From positions 16,508,363-16,572,362 of the forward strand of contig OX419345.1 in NCBI GenBank assembly GCA_948470475.1: a DNA stretch of 64,000 bases, in the 5' to 3' direction. Positions within the stretch are counted from its first letter, which is position 1; the number at the start of each line of letters is the position of its first letter. Both the position numbers and the translations under genes were made by a program. Positions 50,268 to 61,813 of the stretch are shown here, piece after piece. This DNA comes from Galaxea fascicularis (lineage: Eukaryota > Cnidaria > Anthozoa > Scleractinia > Euphylliidae). The notes beneath the pieces were generated by a model that was not told the origin of the DNA, did no database searches, and saw only the letters and a program-made list of their open reading frames with translations.

Positions 50268-51245
50268 GTTTTAGATGTCTGGAGCATCACACCCAGGCTT
50301 TGGTAATGTTGGTCCAGAAGATGGCTGCTTCGCCCCTTTTTTAGTAACTAATGACCATTAACTAGTGAGCTAGATTCACAAGTCTTAAAAAAACACTGTT
50401 ACAAGCAAGATGCATTGAATGTGCTCAAATATGATTGATCAGCCTGGTTAACAAACACATGATAGCTTTGAAATGAAATGCTAGTCTATCTGGCTGTTAC
50501 ATCAAATTATTTATTGATCAGCCTGGTAAACAAAAAACATATGATAGCCATGAAATTCAATAATTTCACCATTATAAACAGAACAAGCTTGTTTACATTT
50601 GATCAGCAAGTCAGTTTTGCCCAAATCCTGGCGGACAGAATTGACCCTTTGTGCCCCACTATTGGGGGAACCACCATCTAACATCTCCTTTAGTTAACAT
50701 ATCACCAAGTTCACCAATAATACAGGACATACAAATAAAGAAAATGATCATCAGGGATCAGTTGTACAAATTCTCATAACATGTAACATATACAATTTGT
50801 GAGAATAATATCGAGAATACCCAGATTGATTTTGGAGATTAAAGGGTTAATAACACAGAGGGCAAAATTACTGAATGCTCATTGGTCAATGAAGAAGACA
50901 CTTCTGAAGAGGGCAGCATTACTTGCTCCTGATTGGTCGAGTGCCAAAAATACTTGCTCCTGATTGGCGGAACGCACACCTGCTTTCACATTCAGTTGGT
51001 TTCTTCATTTTGAGCAAAACAACTTTATCTTCAGTGAAGTTTGTCTTTTAATTCACGTTGCATTTGCTACAAAAGGCATAAAGATCAAGAGCCAGCTTTA
51101 AAAGACACTCCAGAAGGAGTAGTAAGAAGAAGTGCATTTTCCCATGAAAAGCTTAAAAGTTGGATCGACTTGTGTGGTGCCTGGCAAATTGGGATTGTGT
51201 GGTTGAAAAACAAAATGATTTAACATGTCAAGGACATGCGCCTCA

Positions 51246-51499
51246 GGCAATTTCAGCAACTTCTAAAAACATGTGTGATATTAATCCTTTACTTAACTTG
51301 GCCCCATGTAATTACCCATACTAGTTACATAGCAGACAAACTTTCATTCAGCTCATTCGTGTGTTTGCAGTGATTGATTCTTTGTCAAATGACTGATTAC
51401 TCAATTTTGCCCTCTATGTTATTAACAAGTGATCACAATGGGTCCTTGTGAAATTAAGGATTAATATCACTAGTGTTTTCAGAAGTTGCTGAAATTGCC
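51246..51499. repeat. Fold-back element with 50-bp inverted arms
   Basis: GGCAATTTCAGCAACTTCT followed by GATATTAATCCTT at 51,246-51,296 is repeated inverted at 51,454-51,499, around about 155 bp of spacer. No gene inside. Confidence 0.8.
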
Positions 51500-51852
51500 C
51501 AAGTCTCAAAACCACGCATGATATTAATCCTTAAATTCACTCAGCCTCGTGCGATTACCTATACTTAATTGTTAGTTGCTAGCAGTGACAGGGTTCTCAA
51601 TAGATTTTTAGGTAGGTGATCGCTGATAAAGTAGGACACTCTTCAACAAAGCCAGAAGAAACAAAACAAAGAAAAGCGACTTAAACACAAAGTAAGAGGC
51701 TATAAATGCCAAAGTAAGCGGCAATCAATCGCCAGATTGCCACCTTCTATTGAGAACCCTGAGTGAATTTTTTCTCCCACCATCATGGCTGTCTAATTTG
51801 TCTTTTTGATCAGACAAGATCACAAGCTGACTGAACATTCACTTCATCCTTG

Positions 51853-52607
51853 AGAAAATGCCAGTCAAGGATGATCTTTGAGACATTGTTGGACCACATT
51901 CTGATTTTGCTGGGCATGGGCAAATAGTTTTGTGTAGAACAAATTTAATGAAGTACTTCATCTCCAAAAAACGTTTTGTGCATAAAGCCCATGAGATGTT
52001 TCTCAAACACTGCTAAAATAGCATTCCAGTATCATAATGAAACACTGTACACTTGGTATGTTACCTCCTTTTGAGGACTGTAAGTAAGTCACCTAGCCAA
52101 TTGGTTTCAACATTTCACCAACATTCATTTAACAAAACTTGAACGGATGCTGGTCAAATGTTGGATGCAAAAACAAAGTTGTGCAGAGGCCCATTCAAAT
52201 GGTTCCAACATTGCACCAACTTCTTCACTGTTTACGCAAACCATTGACACCGTATTGACTTTTGCGGCCTGGTGTGAGCATGCGTGTGTTCTACAATTGT
52301 TGAACAGAAGTGTTCAAACCGCTTCAACACCATTCAACATTTTCGAGAACAAAGGAAAAGTTGAATCCATGTCGAATGAAAGTCTAAACCAATTTAAACT
52401 TGATTCAACACGCTTTCAACAAGCTTTCAACATTTTTTGTTTTCAACAATGTTGGACCACCTGTTCAAATGCACCCAACATTTGACTCAACAAAGTGTTA
52501 AATGCATGTTGAAGCAAATGTTGAAACCATTTAAACTCGCCTTTAAAGGGAAAGTTGTGTTAAATTGCAAGTATTCAGACTGTTACTAAAAAACTGTTGT
52601 AGATGCA
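51853..52607. repeat. Dispersed repeat, copy 1, interrupted by a MITE
   Basis: The parts 51,853-52,102 and about 52,545-52,607 match 53,659-53,991 in order (AAAATGCCAGTCAAGGATGA ... CTGTTGTAGATGCAC). The 426 bp between them are the insertion at 52,103-52,528. Confidence 0.85.
52103..52528. mobile_element. 426-bp MITE with GGTTTCAACATTT ends
   Basis: Starts GGTTTCAACATTT and ends AAATGTTGAAACC. The interior is full of CAACATT/TTCAAC words. It is absent from the sister repeat at 53,659-53,991, which serves as an approximate empty site. No clear target duplication. Confidence 0.75.
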
Positions 52608-52969
52608 CTTACACATGAACTGGTATTGTCTTTGCAATGAAATGTCTCTCTACTAACATGTTCCTTGCAGATAGACACATTAATGCACATGGAGTGATTA
52701 AAAATTAGTCAGGTGTGATTTTTCATAATTATTACAAATTAGATTTTAAAAAAATACTCTATTTATAATTCTTGAGTAAACTAGAAAATCAATACAAAAT
52801 TAATTATACTTTTTATGTTCCATCCAGAATAACATTACTAAAAGTATTTTCTTTTCCCTCTTTTCAGTTCCAAAGAAAAGTTTTGGTAATTAACTGATAA
52901 AACTCTGTCATAAAAACCATCCATAAATGGAAATCAATATTTTACAGCTTTGGTGTTTAGCCAATCAAA

Positions 52970-55900
52970 TCATGTAGTTACAGGCTCTCTTCTTATGTTA
53001 TTGTTACATTCAGTTATAGTTGCCTCAACACATTCATCAGCATGTTGCTCTATCTGGCTCACTGGGAACAATTTAGAACAAATCGGACACTGCATTAGCT
53101 CCACCTCAGGCTGTACAATAATTGTCTTGGTGTCTGAGTCACCAGTGCAAAAGGCAGCATGAAACTCGACTTCATTCGCAGGAAACAAACAGTTACACAG
53201 TGGACACTCCACCATGGAGGAAGCAGGTGATTTATGAGCCAAGACCTTCTGCCTTGAATGCATTTTCTGCTCAGAAGAATATAACATTGGAGGCAAGTCA
53301 TCTTCATCATTATCATCGTCATCACCAATAACAAGAACTTTTGATGACGCAGAAAGCAAATCCACATGATGTATTTCGTGAACAGGTTTCTCAAGCCTTT
53401 GGCTTTTAACATTAGGTGACAAGGCAGTTGAGGTGGAAGGCTGCGAGGAACCTGCCTTTTTTATTTTATTTTCCATTTTTCGTGAAGCAAGAGTCTCACT
53501 GCTGGAACTATAAACAAATAAAGTCCAGATCAGTCCATAGTTCCTTCTCAAACATTTCAACACAAATGCTTTTCATCAGCTTTGCAGTATTATATGAAAT
53601 ATTCATGACAAGGCTTTAAATCAGCATTCACAGTGAGCAACTTCTAATTCACCTACTAGAAAATGCCAGTCAAGGATGATCTTTCAGATATTGTCTGACC
53701 ACACTTTGGTTTTGCTGGGCATGGGCAGATAGCTTTGTGTAAAACAAATTTAATGAAGTACGTCATCTCCAAAAAAGGTTTTGTACATAAAGCCCATGAG
53801 ATGTTCCTCAAACACCGCTAAAATAGTTAAACATTCCAGGACCATAATAAAACACTGTACACTTTGGTACCGGTATGTTATATCCTTTTGAGGACTGTAA
53901 GTCACCAAGCCAGTTGAAAGATATGACTAAAGGAGAAGTTGTGTTAAATTGCAAGTATTAAGACTGTTATTAAAAAACTGTTGTAGATGCACAACATCTA
54001 ATGAAACAAGAAAGAAGTGTTTGATGAGCACACCTCCTTGATCTATGTTTCCTAGTTTCATCTGGTTCTTTAGGTTTAGTTGTGGGTGCTTCAACAACAT
54101 CCTGAAATAGTTAAGAAGAAACAAACAAATGTTACAATGTCTGCAAATATGCAACCCCGCATTCCATGGTGTATATCAGATAGTACACTTAACAAAAATA
54201 TCTACCGATGACCTACCTCTGTCTCATCTTCTACTTGAGCTACTTTTGCAATGGCAGCCTTAGCTAACTGCAGCAGAAAAGACAAACAGATTCAAACCAG
54301 GGCTTTCAATAAGATTTGTAGCAGGTGTATGTCCCTGTGATAGTAGGCAGCTGTGATAATCAAAGCAGTCATTGTAAGAGTCATGTTTTTCAAGTATTTG
54401 TTGGCCAACATGGACAAGTAGCCAGTGACTCAATGACTGTCAGAGCTCTGGCGGTAGCAGACCACTAGCATTGAAAGACCTGCAACCATGCCCACTGTAG
54501 AACAAAATAAATTTTGCCTATAACTGTACCTCAAGGAACACTTTTCTCTCTAGCTTAGTAAGAGGACATCCCCACTGTTCTTCCATTTGATGCTTTAAAT
54601 CTGTGGAACGACAACAAAAAGCCATGTTACATATCATAGACTCTTTCAAATTATTTTTAGTTGTGTGTGGAGAGCCTACTGAACACTGCAAAGAGTCATA
54701 CAAAAGACTTTCAATGAGCCCTGATATGATCTAATATTGTACCTTTAAAAGTAATATGGTGCAAGTCCAACTGGGTAAAATTGATTCCTTCAAGAAATAA
54801 TGCAACTTCTTCATAAATCTGTCAAAAAATGTCAAGATCAATCTCTTTTAATGGAGATTTACAAGATGTAGACAAACATTAAAAAAAGGACCTGTATTAT
54901 TTTTCTAAGGACAGGTCAGATGTTGGTGAGTAACTGGGGTACACAATGGAACAATGGGTCAGGAGGCCAACATTTTTCACAAGCTCAAAACATTTTCAAA
55001 CTAAGCTTAAATGTCTAGCTAGTTGCACAGCAAATCATTACAAATAAACATCAGTCAGCACCAAACCCAGGATTAACAAAACAGTTGTCATTTAAGGTGT
55101 AACACTTAGATTCAACCCTTACATCACCAGATAGGCTCCAGTTCTTTTCTTTTTTCTTCCTTTTCTCTTTTGGTTCTATAATGGAATGGAAATTTAGGCT
55201 TTCATCATTTCAACAGAGCTAAAAAAATTCTTACTACGTACTGCAAGAAAAGTGCCCATCTAGATTCTGATTGGGTAGTAAGTGTTAGCAAAATGTCCTG
55301 ATAAAATTTTGGCAATAATGGCAGGTAAAAGGTACTTAAATCTTTCTCTGGGTAAAAATGTTGGTCCTTCATTTATTTTTTGTGGGGGAGGGAAAAGGGT
55401 GGAGTTGTTAGTAGACTTTATCTCGTCTCTGTAAATGCGAATGACACATTAGATTTTTAATCATGGGGCTTATCAACTGTCTCATGCAAATTTTAACATA
55501 CCTTTGCTGGGAGATTGCAAATTCTTAGTGACAGGGCTTTCAGGACTGGATGAAATTTCTGAAGATGACTGGGACAATGTTCTCTTATTTTTGGGAGTTC
55601 CTGGAGATCTAACATCAAGAGCAGCCTGTAACATTTTTCCTGCCCTGTTAAGGGGAACCTCAGAGCTTCCCTTCTCAAAATTTCTGTAGAATCAACACAA
55701 ACAAGGTTATCATTAGCAGGACCAAACTATCTTTTGATGTAAAGTTCATTTCAGTCTTGCATGGAGGTAAACCAATGATAATTACTGGGGTATTTCTGTC
55801 CCAGAATTTGAAAAGTCTTGAAACCACACTCATCAGCATTCAGCCTTGTGGATCATGAAACAGTTTTCTTTACCTTTCTTTGAAAATGACTATTGTACCT

Positions 55901-58204
55901 GAGACATCCCATTAATCCTGAAGCCTTCTTTAGCCTCATAACACCATCCTCATCAGTTTCTTCTTCTGACAAATGTCCTGACCTGGGAGTAGCAACCTTA
56001 CCAGATGCCCCTTCAGAAGGGGATGAGGTAGGCTCATCTGGTACAGATGCCATTCTCATGAAAGACAGTCCAAACTGTTTGTCTTTCCTGAAAGGCTGAC
56101 GACAGATAACTCTTACTCTGTCCCACTGACTTCCAAGGGCTCGTTTAGAAAACGCACCTACAAAAATGGAAACATTGAGAAATCTGCCAATAGCCCCTGT
56201 TCCCCACTGTTCCATTTCCTTAACAAAAGCATACTTCATTTCACACTTTGGTTACTCTAGAAACTCTATAGAAACTGGTTGCCTTTGGAATAACCTGATG
56301 GCCATTCTATTTCTTAATCTCCTGATAACTTACAGATAACATAACACATACTCTGATTAAACATCCTAACAGTGTGCGTCTTGGTCCAGTGTTTACATTC
56401 CGCAGGAGACATGAGCATAGCTGAAGGTAATAATGTAACATATGGCTTATCCTGAGGCCACATGGAGTTTCCAACCAAAATCTCAATAAAAGCAGAGCCA
56501 CAGTTACCTAGCAAATTGATTGAAATAAGAGACAGTCTTGCACAACCTTACAAAAATGAAACCTACTCTTACAACCACTGATAGGTCATGTACAATGCAG
56601 GCTGAAAGGCAGACATTGAAAAGTGGGCATAAACAGGAAAAAAGGAGATCGCTTGGACTTGTCTTGCTGCTTTGGCATTGACTTAGGGATTACAGGCCAG
56701 ATTCATGAAGCCCCCTTAAGTTAAGTTGTATTATACATTGTAAATATTGTTTTGTAACATATCAAAACAATGAGTTATTGTGAGAAAAGAATACATAGAA
56801 GACATCTTAACTTAGGAGGGCTTTGTAAATCTGGCCCCATGTCTGAAACTGGGTATTTTGGAATAAAATCTAAAAATAGGACAGTTGTCAATATGAACTA
56901 AGATTGAATTTAAGGTGGCTAAAACCAGGGGTATGGTTACAGGTAGAATTGAACCATACATTATGCACCTATCAGTGTCAGGCCTGAGGGGGGGGAGGGT
57001 TGGACAACGCACGGGAATTTGACTGTCACGTATATCCCCAGGGTAGGGATTTTGATCGGACATCATGGCCCCAGGGTAGGGATTTTATTGCTTTCCTCTT
57101 GTGTGCAACAAGGACTGAAGGGGATTTTGATACTTTTGACAATTATTTTTTGCTCGGGGGGGGGGGGGGGGGGGTTTGATAATTTTTTTCAGAAAATGTC
57201 AAAATCCCCACCCTATGCCTGACCCCCCCCCCCCCCCCCCAGGGCTTGACACTGATAGGTTACACGAGCTGATTTTAACGCAACATTGTTGCGTTAAAAG
57301 TTGTCTCGTGTAAGGTAGGGCACAGGGTGATTTTTAACACAACATTTTGTTGCGGCAACATGTTGCAGGTTTTTCAATTCAAATACCTGCAACATTGTTG
57401 CCCAAATTTTGTTGGAGTTGGTGTGTGTAACACCCCCACCTCGTTCCAGAATGCACCACGGAGAACTAAAACTTTGTCGACCAAAATAACGATGAAAACG
57501 AAAAACGAAAGGCGAAAAATTTGCCTGGGCTCAAATGTTGCGTTAAAAGTTGTCTCGGGTAACACGGATTAAAAATCGGCGTTAGAAATCGGCTCGTGAA
57601 ACATCACCTTAGGTTAGAGGAAACATTCTGTGTACCACCACCAGAAATTTTTAGGAATATCCCGAGTTAAATGTGAGTATAAAATATATCGGCTTGAAAT
57701 ATGCTAACAAATGTTCTTTGAAGAAAAGCTTACTGCGTACTAATAAGCTTATCATCCGTACGCTAAATCCTTCGTTACGAAAAAGATACGACTATACAGG
57801 AGAGTGCTGTCAGTACAGTGTATAGCCCTAGGTCGCGCAGCAAGCCCTGCTAATTAAGCTAAGTTCAGGCTTTGATTCCATCAAACCACAAACTTGCAGT
57901 TATCCAACACATTAAAATACACACCTACGTCGACGTGACTTATGTAGGAAGCCTTTTCCAGTTGAAATTCAGCCTCCATGCGGCCGCAAATCGTGTCTTC
58001 CTTCGCAATTTTCCAAGTCCCCAGGTTGTCTGCTTTCCCTTTGCAAAGATTTTCAGCTTTGAAGATGGCATCCTATTCAAAAAGTAAAGCCATAACTCTA
58101 AGCCAAGTCCCAGGACGACATGAAATACGTTAAATTCAACAATATTGTAGATATAGTACCTCAGAACTAAAGCGAACTACAAACGACAGGGCAACAGGCG
58201 CCAT
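52970..58204 (-). CDS. XRCC1 N-terminal-domain protein with SIM and tandem UBZ4 fingers
   Basis: Eleven in-phase exons give 1,647 bases (548 residues): 58,204-58,160, 58,072-57,925, 56,507-56,352, 56,157-55,899, 55,683-55,502, 55,175-55,123, 54,818-54,743, 54,600-54,530, 54,267-54,217, 54,101-54,034 and 53,507-52,970. Residues about 1-155 match the XRCC1 N-terminal domain, which binds DNA polymerase beta: LCKGKADNLGTWKIAK, HVDVGNCGSAFIEILVG, QWDRVRVICRQPF and KQFGLSFMRM. Next come a Ser/Lys linker and a helical block (ITFKDLKHQMEEQWG, weakly DEK-C-like). KVLVIGDDDDNDEDD (about 427-440) has the form of a SUMO-interacting motif. Two C-x2-C-x11-H-x3-C fingers (about 471-490 and 510-529: CPLCNCLFPANEVEFHAAFC; CPICSKLFPVSQIEQHADEC) fit UBZ4. 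Both BRCT domains of XRCC1 are missing. It is likely a single-strand-break repair adaptor that reads SUMO/ubiquitin (inference). Head to head with the PNLDC1-like gene. Confidence 0.85.
53659..53991. repeat. Dispersed repeat, copy 2, uninterrupted
   Basis: Lies in the intron between exons 10 and 11 of the XRCC1-NTD gene. Matches 51,853-52,607 without the 426-bp insertion, and joins CCAGTTG directly to AAAGATATGACTAAAGGAG. Confidence 0.85.
54298..54482. mobile_element. MITE-like element with GGGCTTTCAA ends, copy 2
   Basis: CAGGGCTTTCAATAAG to GCATTGAAAGACCTG, with the same interior words as 9,391-9,600 (TTTTTCAAGTATTTGTTG, AAGTAGCCAGTGACTC). Lies in an intron of the XRCC1-NTD gene. Confidence 0.7.
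56968..57259. mobile_element. Element with CCTATCAGTGTCA ends and long G/C homopolymers
   Basis: CCTATCAGTGTCAGGCCT at the left and AGGGCTTGACACTGATAGG at the right are inverted repeats. The interior has CCCCAGGGTAGGGATTTT twice, a run of about 20 G near 57,157 and a run of about 20 C near 57,222. Lies in intron 2 of the XRCC1-NTD gene. Confidence 0.75.
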
Positions 58205-58294
58205 CTTGAAATTTGGCGGGAACCCTGCAAAGGTTTTGTCACGTGAGAAGGTTGAGACCCAGGCTTTCAGCACCTCCAAACTGTCTGGTTGACG
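58205..58294. promoter_or_regulatory. Bidirectional promoter with E2F-type site and E-box
   Basis: Only 90 bases separate the start codon of the XRCC1-NTD gene (minus, ATG at 58,204-58,202) from that of the PNLDC1-like gene (plus, ATG at 58,295). Within it lie TTTGGCGGGAA (58,212-58,222), which fits the E2F/DP consensus, and GTCACGTGAG with a central CACGTG E-box (58,240-58,245). No TATA box was seen. Shared, cell-cycle- or germline-linked control of both genes is inferred. Confidence 0.65.
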
Positions 58295-61200
58295 ATGGTC
58301 GAAGTTGTACGAAACAATTTTGAGGATCTTTTTCCTGAGATCAAAAAGGCCATCGAGGAAAGTGTTTTTGTGGGTGAGTGTGGTTTAACTTGCAGAAGCT
58401 ACAGGATTGATAAAGTCTCCCTTGATGATGAATTAGCGCTGAGCTACCTACCAAACCAAAGGAAGTCATGTGCGCGAAGTGAGATCGGAGTCTTTCATTT
58501 TACCTGATTTTACTCACTCAACACCCAAGTCCTTCAATTTCCAGCAGTGATCAAAGTCGAAGTTCTTTGCAATTGTCAATAAGGGTACAGTTGATCAAAG
58601 TAAGTGATCCGATCACTTAGAGCATTATGTCAACTGGCTAATCAGTTGATAGAAGTGACTGGCTGAGGGCATGCCAATCATGCAGGCTCAAGGGTGGGTG
58701 GTTCATCATCCATCATCATCACCATTGGTGTTCTAAGCTTGACACATGATGACATTGATGGTGATGATGATGATGATGATGAAACAAAGTATTTGAAGCA
58801 TTTACACTTTTTCAAGTCCAGTACTTACAGTGTATGTTAAAGTTAGATCATATTTCCATAATTATTATTTTGTAGCTATCGACACAGAATTTACTGGACT
58901 CTATACCACAGATGGCTCCCAACCGAGGTATTCTTGCTAACTGTTTTGATAAAGAATCATGACAGATGAAAAGATTCCTGGACATGTGAATGAATTCTTT
59001 CACTCTTGAATTAATTTAAAAATCTTCCTACTCTGTGCTTTCTTCAGGGACACCCAACGAGAAACTTCAATGAAATATCTGTTCGGGAGACTCTACCCGT
59101 TCTGAGACTTTCGGATAATGCCTTGCCAAAAGCTACTGGTTCCTCATTTAAAACATCACCTAAAAGATTCGCAACCAGAGAAATCCAGGGGAAAATAGTC
59201 CCTTAGATTTTCGGAAGGGATATTTTTGCAATTTTTGGCTCTTGGAAAGGTCGCCTAGCATTTTCGGGTAACCAAATAGTTCGCAGAGAAGTTCTTCGAA
59301 GGTAACATTCAGCTAGCACTTTCTGAAATAAAGATTTCATTCCCTAAAGTTTTTGGGCACTTCAATTTTCAGCTAAGAAATCCGAACACATCAAATTTTC
59401 CTAGCTGATGAAAACAACTCTTTAACCAGTCTTTAAACATTACAAGGAGCTGAGAAATATCCCTCAAAGGTATTTTTGCTTAATTTGCTCGTTGGGTGCC
59501 CCTGTTTCTTCCTGTGTCCTATTTCACCATATAATTTTCCAATCACTAACTGGTTTTCCATTTTATGTGAGTTTAAGATGTAGGTTGCAGGGTTTTGCGC
59601 ATCCAGTTGCACGCTGTTTGGCTGAAAAACGAAAAAGGGATGCAAAACAGTTAGGAGACTGTCCTCTCGAACGCACATGTTTTATGACAGTAGCATTCTA
59701 AAAATTAGTTTTCAACTGAAAAATCCCTTTTGACAATAATAAACTTTTGAATGTTTGCTCTGTTTTCTGACTCCTTCCTTCAACATCCAAAATGGTCACA
59801 TTCACTTCTTTGAATAGTTCTCAAGTTTGCTTTTTTGATGTTTTCAAACTGTGTCCCGTAAACTGTGTGCTTAAAGATTACATTCTTCTCTTGGAATTTA
59901 AAACAATACTATAAACCATAGCCCCTACTTTTTCATTTGGACCCACAACCCTGGGTTGAATGACTACTATATTAATCCCAAAGGAAAACCCTGAGGTTAT
60001 GAGGTTTGGTCTCTCAGTGGTGTTCAATCTGAAGACTTGCTGATAGGTGTAACCATGTTCATATGGTACTTGATATCAAATCAGACCCTCAGATTTGATC
60101 TTCTTGAACAAAATAGAAAAGGTGTGACATTTGAACAATATCAACTGACAATCCAATCTCAGAAAACACCTCACAGAAATCATGCATGATACTAATGAAT
60201 CAGAAGCGGTAAGGAACGTTTTGTGATTCCCTCAATTTTCATGTGTGTTTTGTGTTGGTCAGTTGTTCTTCTGTCATTTTTAACAGTGTGAAGGAAAAAT
60301 CTTTATGGCTCATGTACAAAACATACTCAACAGAAGTTTGTTGTTTTAAAGGTGTCTGTTAAAACTGGATAGTTTTGTAAAGCACTAAGGCAAAATAGTC
60401 GGTGCTAGTGCTGTATGAATGTATTTTATTTTGTATTTAAAATTGCATCATTTTCCCAGTTTGTTTGATGATCCACAAACAAGATACAAAAAACTGAAGA
60501 AGACTGCCTCTCAATTTCTAATTAGCCAGTTTGGTAAGTTTTCTGTGTTCACATACATGTACCTGTATGATTCAAATATTATCTTTTTTGGGGTTGTTGC
60601 TTATAATTTATTGATATAAATTATACATCTGTCTATGCTATATTTTTTTGAACTGACATTGTGTGGTTCTCAAAAATATCCATAACCTCTCCATGGAAGG
60701 CTTTTGGGTTCCCCCGCCCCTAAGGAAATTCCAATTATTATTCATCTCCATACTTTTCTTTTGCTTGACAGTCCGTGGGGGAGGTATCAATAGTTTCTGG
60801 AATTGCATATTTATACTTTCAATTCTTCCCATTTATTTTTCATCACAGGATTAACAGCATTTGTACCATCCAAAGAAGATACAAACAAGTAAGTTGCATG
60901 CATCACAACTTCAAATGAAAAATGAGTCCTATTTTGTTTGGCTGTTCAGCTGTGTATGGAACATGTAATAGTTGTACAGTTGACTCCCAATGACTTGAAC
61001 CTTCAAGGGAAAACAGCAAAGGTTCAAGTTCATGGTAGTTCAAATTATTGGGAGATTGGAACAAGTGACCAGAGATTATACAATGTTTCCTTTACATGCA
61101 TATGATTGCTATTCAAACTGCATGTGTATAGTCAGCTTTAGTACAAAGAAAGAGTATTTTGCCAGCAAAACAAAGTAATACTAAGAGAATACTGTTCAAC

Positions 61201-61780
61201 ATGCATAATTTGATAATAAAAATTGAGGGTAGAATCATATTTGACAATGTTTCGGTGTCCTCATGACACCATCATCAGGTCAAAATAAGATATTTAACAG
61301 ATAACAAGAATATTAATGTTCAAGTTCAAGTTCTTAGTCCCTAGAGGCTAGGTGAAAAGTTTTGCTTTTATTGAGGAAACTTTTCACCTAGCCTCAAGGG
61401 ACTAAGAACTTGAACTTGAACATTAATATTCTTGTTATCTGTTAAATATCTTATTTTGACCTGATGATGGTGTCATGAGGACACCGAAACATTGTCAAAT
61501 ATGATTCTACCCGTAATTTTTATTATCAAATCGATAACATTATCATGCCTGATAAAAATGCATAATGCCTATTAATAATTAAAGAACACTACTGCAGGAT
61601 ACTGCTGTACCACCAAGAATACATGCTGCTAAATTTGAGTCCATTCAGATAAAATTGGAGTATGTTTTGACTCGTAACACTTTGCAAGGGTGGGAAGCAG
61701 GGACGGTGCAATGGTGAGAGCACTCACCTCCCACCAGTGTGCCCGTGTTCGATTCCCAGCTTTGGTGCCATATGTGGGTT

Positions 61781-61813
<33 letters not shown>

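Larger units (their letters stand above)
50268..52969. other. Intergenic stretch between convergent genes
   Basis: Separates the 3' ends of the RAMA gene (+) and the XRCC1-NTD gene (-). No gene seen. Repeats: two copies of TTGATCAGCCTGGT near 50,434 and 50,513; GCTCCTGATTGG twice near 50,926 and 50,956; a fold-back at 51,246-51,499; and a MITE-split repeat at 51,853-52,607. Confidence 0.5.
61208..61531. mobile_element. 324-bp palindrome, Penelope-type inverted terminal repeats
   Basis: Two arms of about 155 bp are near-perfect inverted copies around a 14-bp spacer (61,363-61,376). Outer ends read ATTTGATAATAAAAATT and its complement. Each arm contains a hammerhead-ribozyme core. Inverted repeats with hammerhead motifs are known from Penelope-like retroelements. 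No reverse transcriptase is present here, so this would be a remnant or a non-autonomous form. Lies in intron 4 of the PNLDC1-like gene. Confidence 0.8.
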
